A stretch of 5,702 bases of DNA from Candidatus Poribacteria bacterium (GTDB taxonomy: Bacteria; Poribacteria; WGA-4E; WGA-3G), in the NCBI GenBank assembly GCA_009835515.1, contig VXXH01000438.1, forward strand, positions 1 through 5,702. The letters run 5' to 3'. Shown here in pieces: positions 5,455 through 5,702 of this stretch. Positions within the stretch are counted from its first letter, which is position 1; each line of letters starts with the position of its first letter. The position numbers were made by a program, and so were the translations under genes. Under the pieces are notes generated by a model. That model saw only the letters and a list, made by a program, of their open reading frames with translations. It was not told where the DNA came from and searched no databases.

Positions 5455-5702
5455 TTACTCTGTTGAAGTGAACTCTATAATTTTCCCTATGACGATTTGC
5501 GGGTCATCCTGCGTAGATAGGAATTGGGAATCTGTGATGCCCATTGATTTCAACCAGGTCTGCCAATATTCTTTAACAATTTCCAAGTCAAGCATGTGCC
5601 GATGTGTGATTTCAACCATCAAGAACTTCACGTTATAATTGCTGAAGTCTTCTCCAATTTCCAACAAACCATGTTTTTCAGTGTGAAATTTCTGTTTCCA
5701 GT
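5455..5702 (-). CDS. Unrecognised protein, C-terminal fragment (5' end outside the window)
   Basis: The reading frame is open from the window edge (5700 is the first full codon) to a TAA at 5457-5455, giving at least 81 residues. A TTG at 5667 is a possible internal start, but the frame continues upstream through WKQKFHTEKHG without a stop, so this is best read as the tail of a longer protein. The visible sequence is soluble, mixed alpha/beta in character, rich in charged and aromatic residues, with FLMVEITHRHMLDLEIVKEY and a C-terminal hydrophobic stretch IVIGKIIEF. I do not recognise the family. It lies 239 bp upstream of cysK with a promoter between them, so it is probably a separate transcription unit. 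Confidence 0.55.
   Translation of the reverse strand, partial: WKQKFHTEKHGLLEIGEDFSNYNVKFLMVEITHRHMLDLEIVKEYWQTWLKSMGITDSQFLSTQDDPQIVIGKIIEFTSTE

Overview
The window looks like part of a bacterial chromosome with moderate GC content. All six supported protein-coding regions lie on the minus strand, so transcription runs from high to low coordinates. No rRNA, tRNA, CRISPR array or transposase gene is visible. The mix of an assimilatory sulfur cluster, a large polytopic membrane protein and dispersed intergenic repeats built from CAGTTNT-like heptamers reminds me of Candidatus Poribacteria (sponge-associated or marine uncultured bacteria). That placement rests on general impression, not a search, and should be held loosely.

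Layout in transcription order: the 3' end of an unrecognised gene (5702-5455, cut by the window edge); a 239-bp gap holding a near-consensus sigma70-type promoter; cysK, PLP-dependent cysteine synthase (5215-4265); cysH, a [4Fe-4S] APS-type reductase (4234-3470); repeat element B (3469-3334); a CysO-like ThiS/MoaD sulfur-carrier protein (3308-3024); repeat element C (3023-2942); a JAMM/MPN+ metalloprotease of the Mec type (2930-2472); a 752-residue GT-C-like integral membrane protein (2424-166); and repeat element A (168-74). Positions 1-73 hold nothing I can name.

The first four complete genes form one functional story. CysH reduces activated sulfate to sulfite. Sulfite reductase, which is not in this window, would give sulfide. 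CysK makes cysteine from an activated serine. The CysO-like protein and the JAMM protease are the two partners of the protein-thiocarboxylate route to cysteine known from Mycobacterium tuberculosis, where a cysteine is built on the carrier C-terminus and then released by Mec. The carrier here does not end at Gly-Gly but has a three-residue Ser-Leu-Ser tail, so it probably needs trimming before it can be activated; the JAMM protease is the obvious candidate for that. No E1/MoeB-like activating enzyme is present in the window. The membrane protein at the end may be a passenger in the operon.

The most unusual structure is a family of three imperfect inverted-repeat elements (A, B, C; 82-136 bp). 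Most of their arms are five tandem 7-bp units, and one edge of each sits directly on or within one base of a stop codon. Their ends read TA|G...C|TA in most cases, which suggests a miniature inverted-repeat transposable element with TA target duplications that has settled at gene ends.
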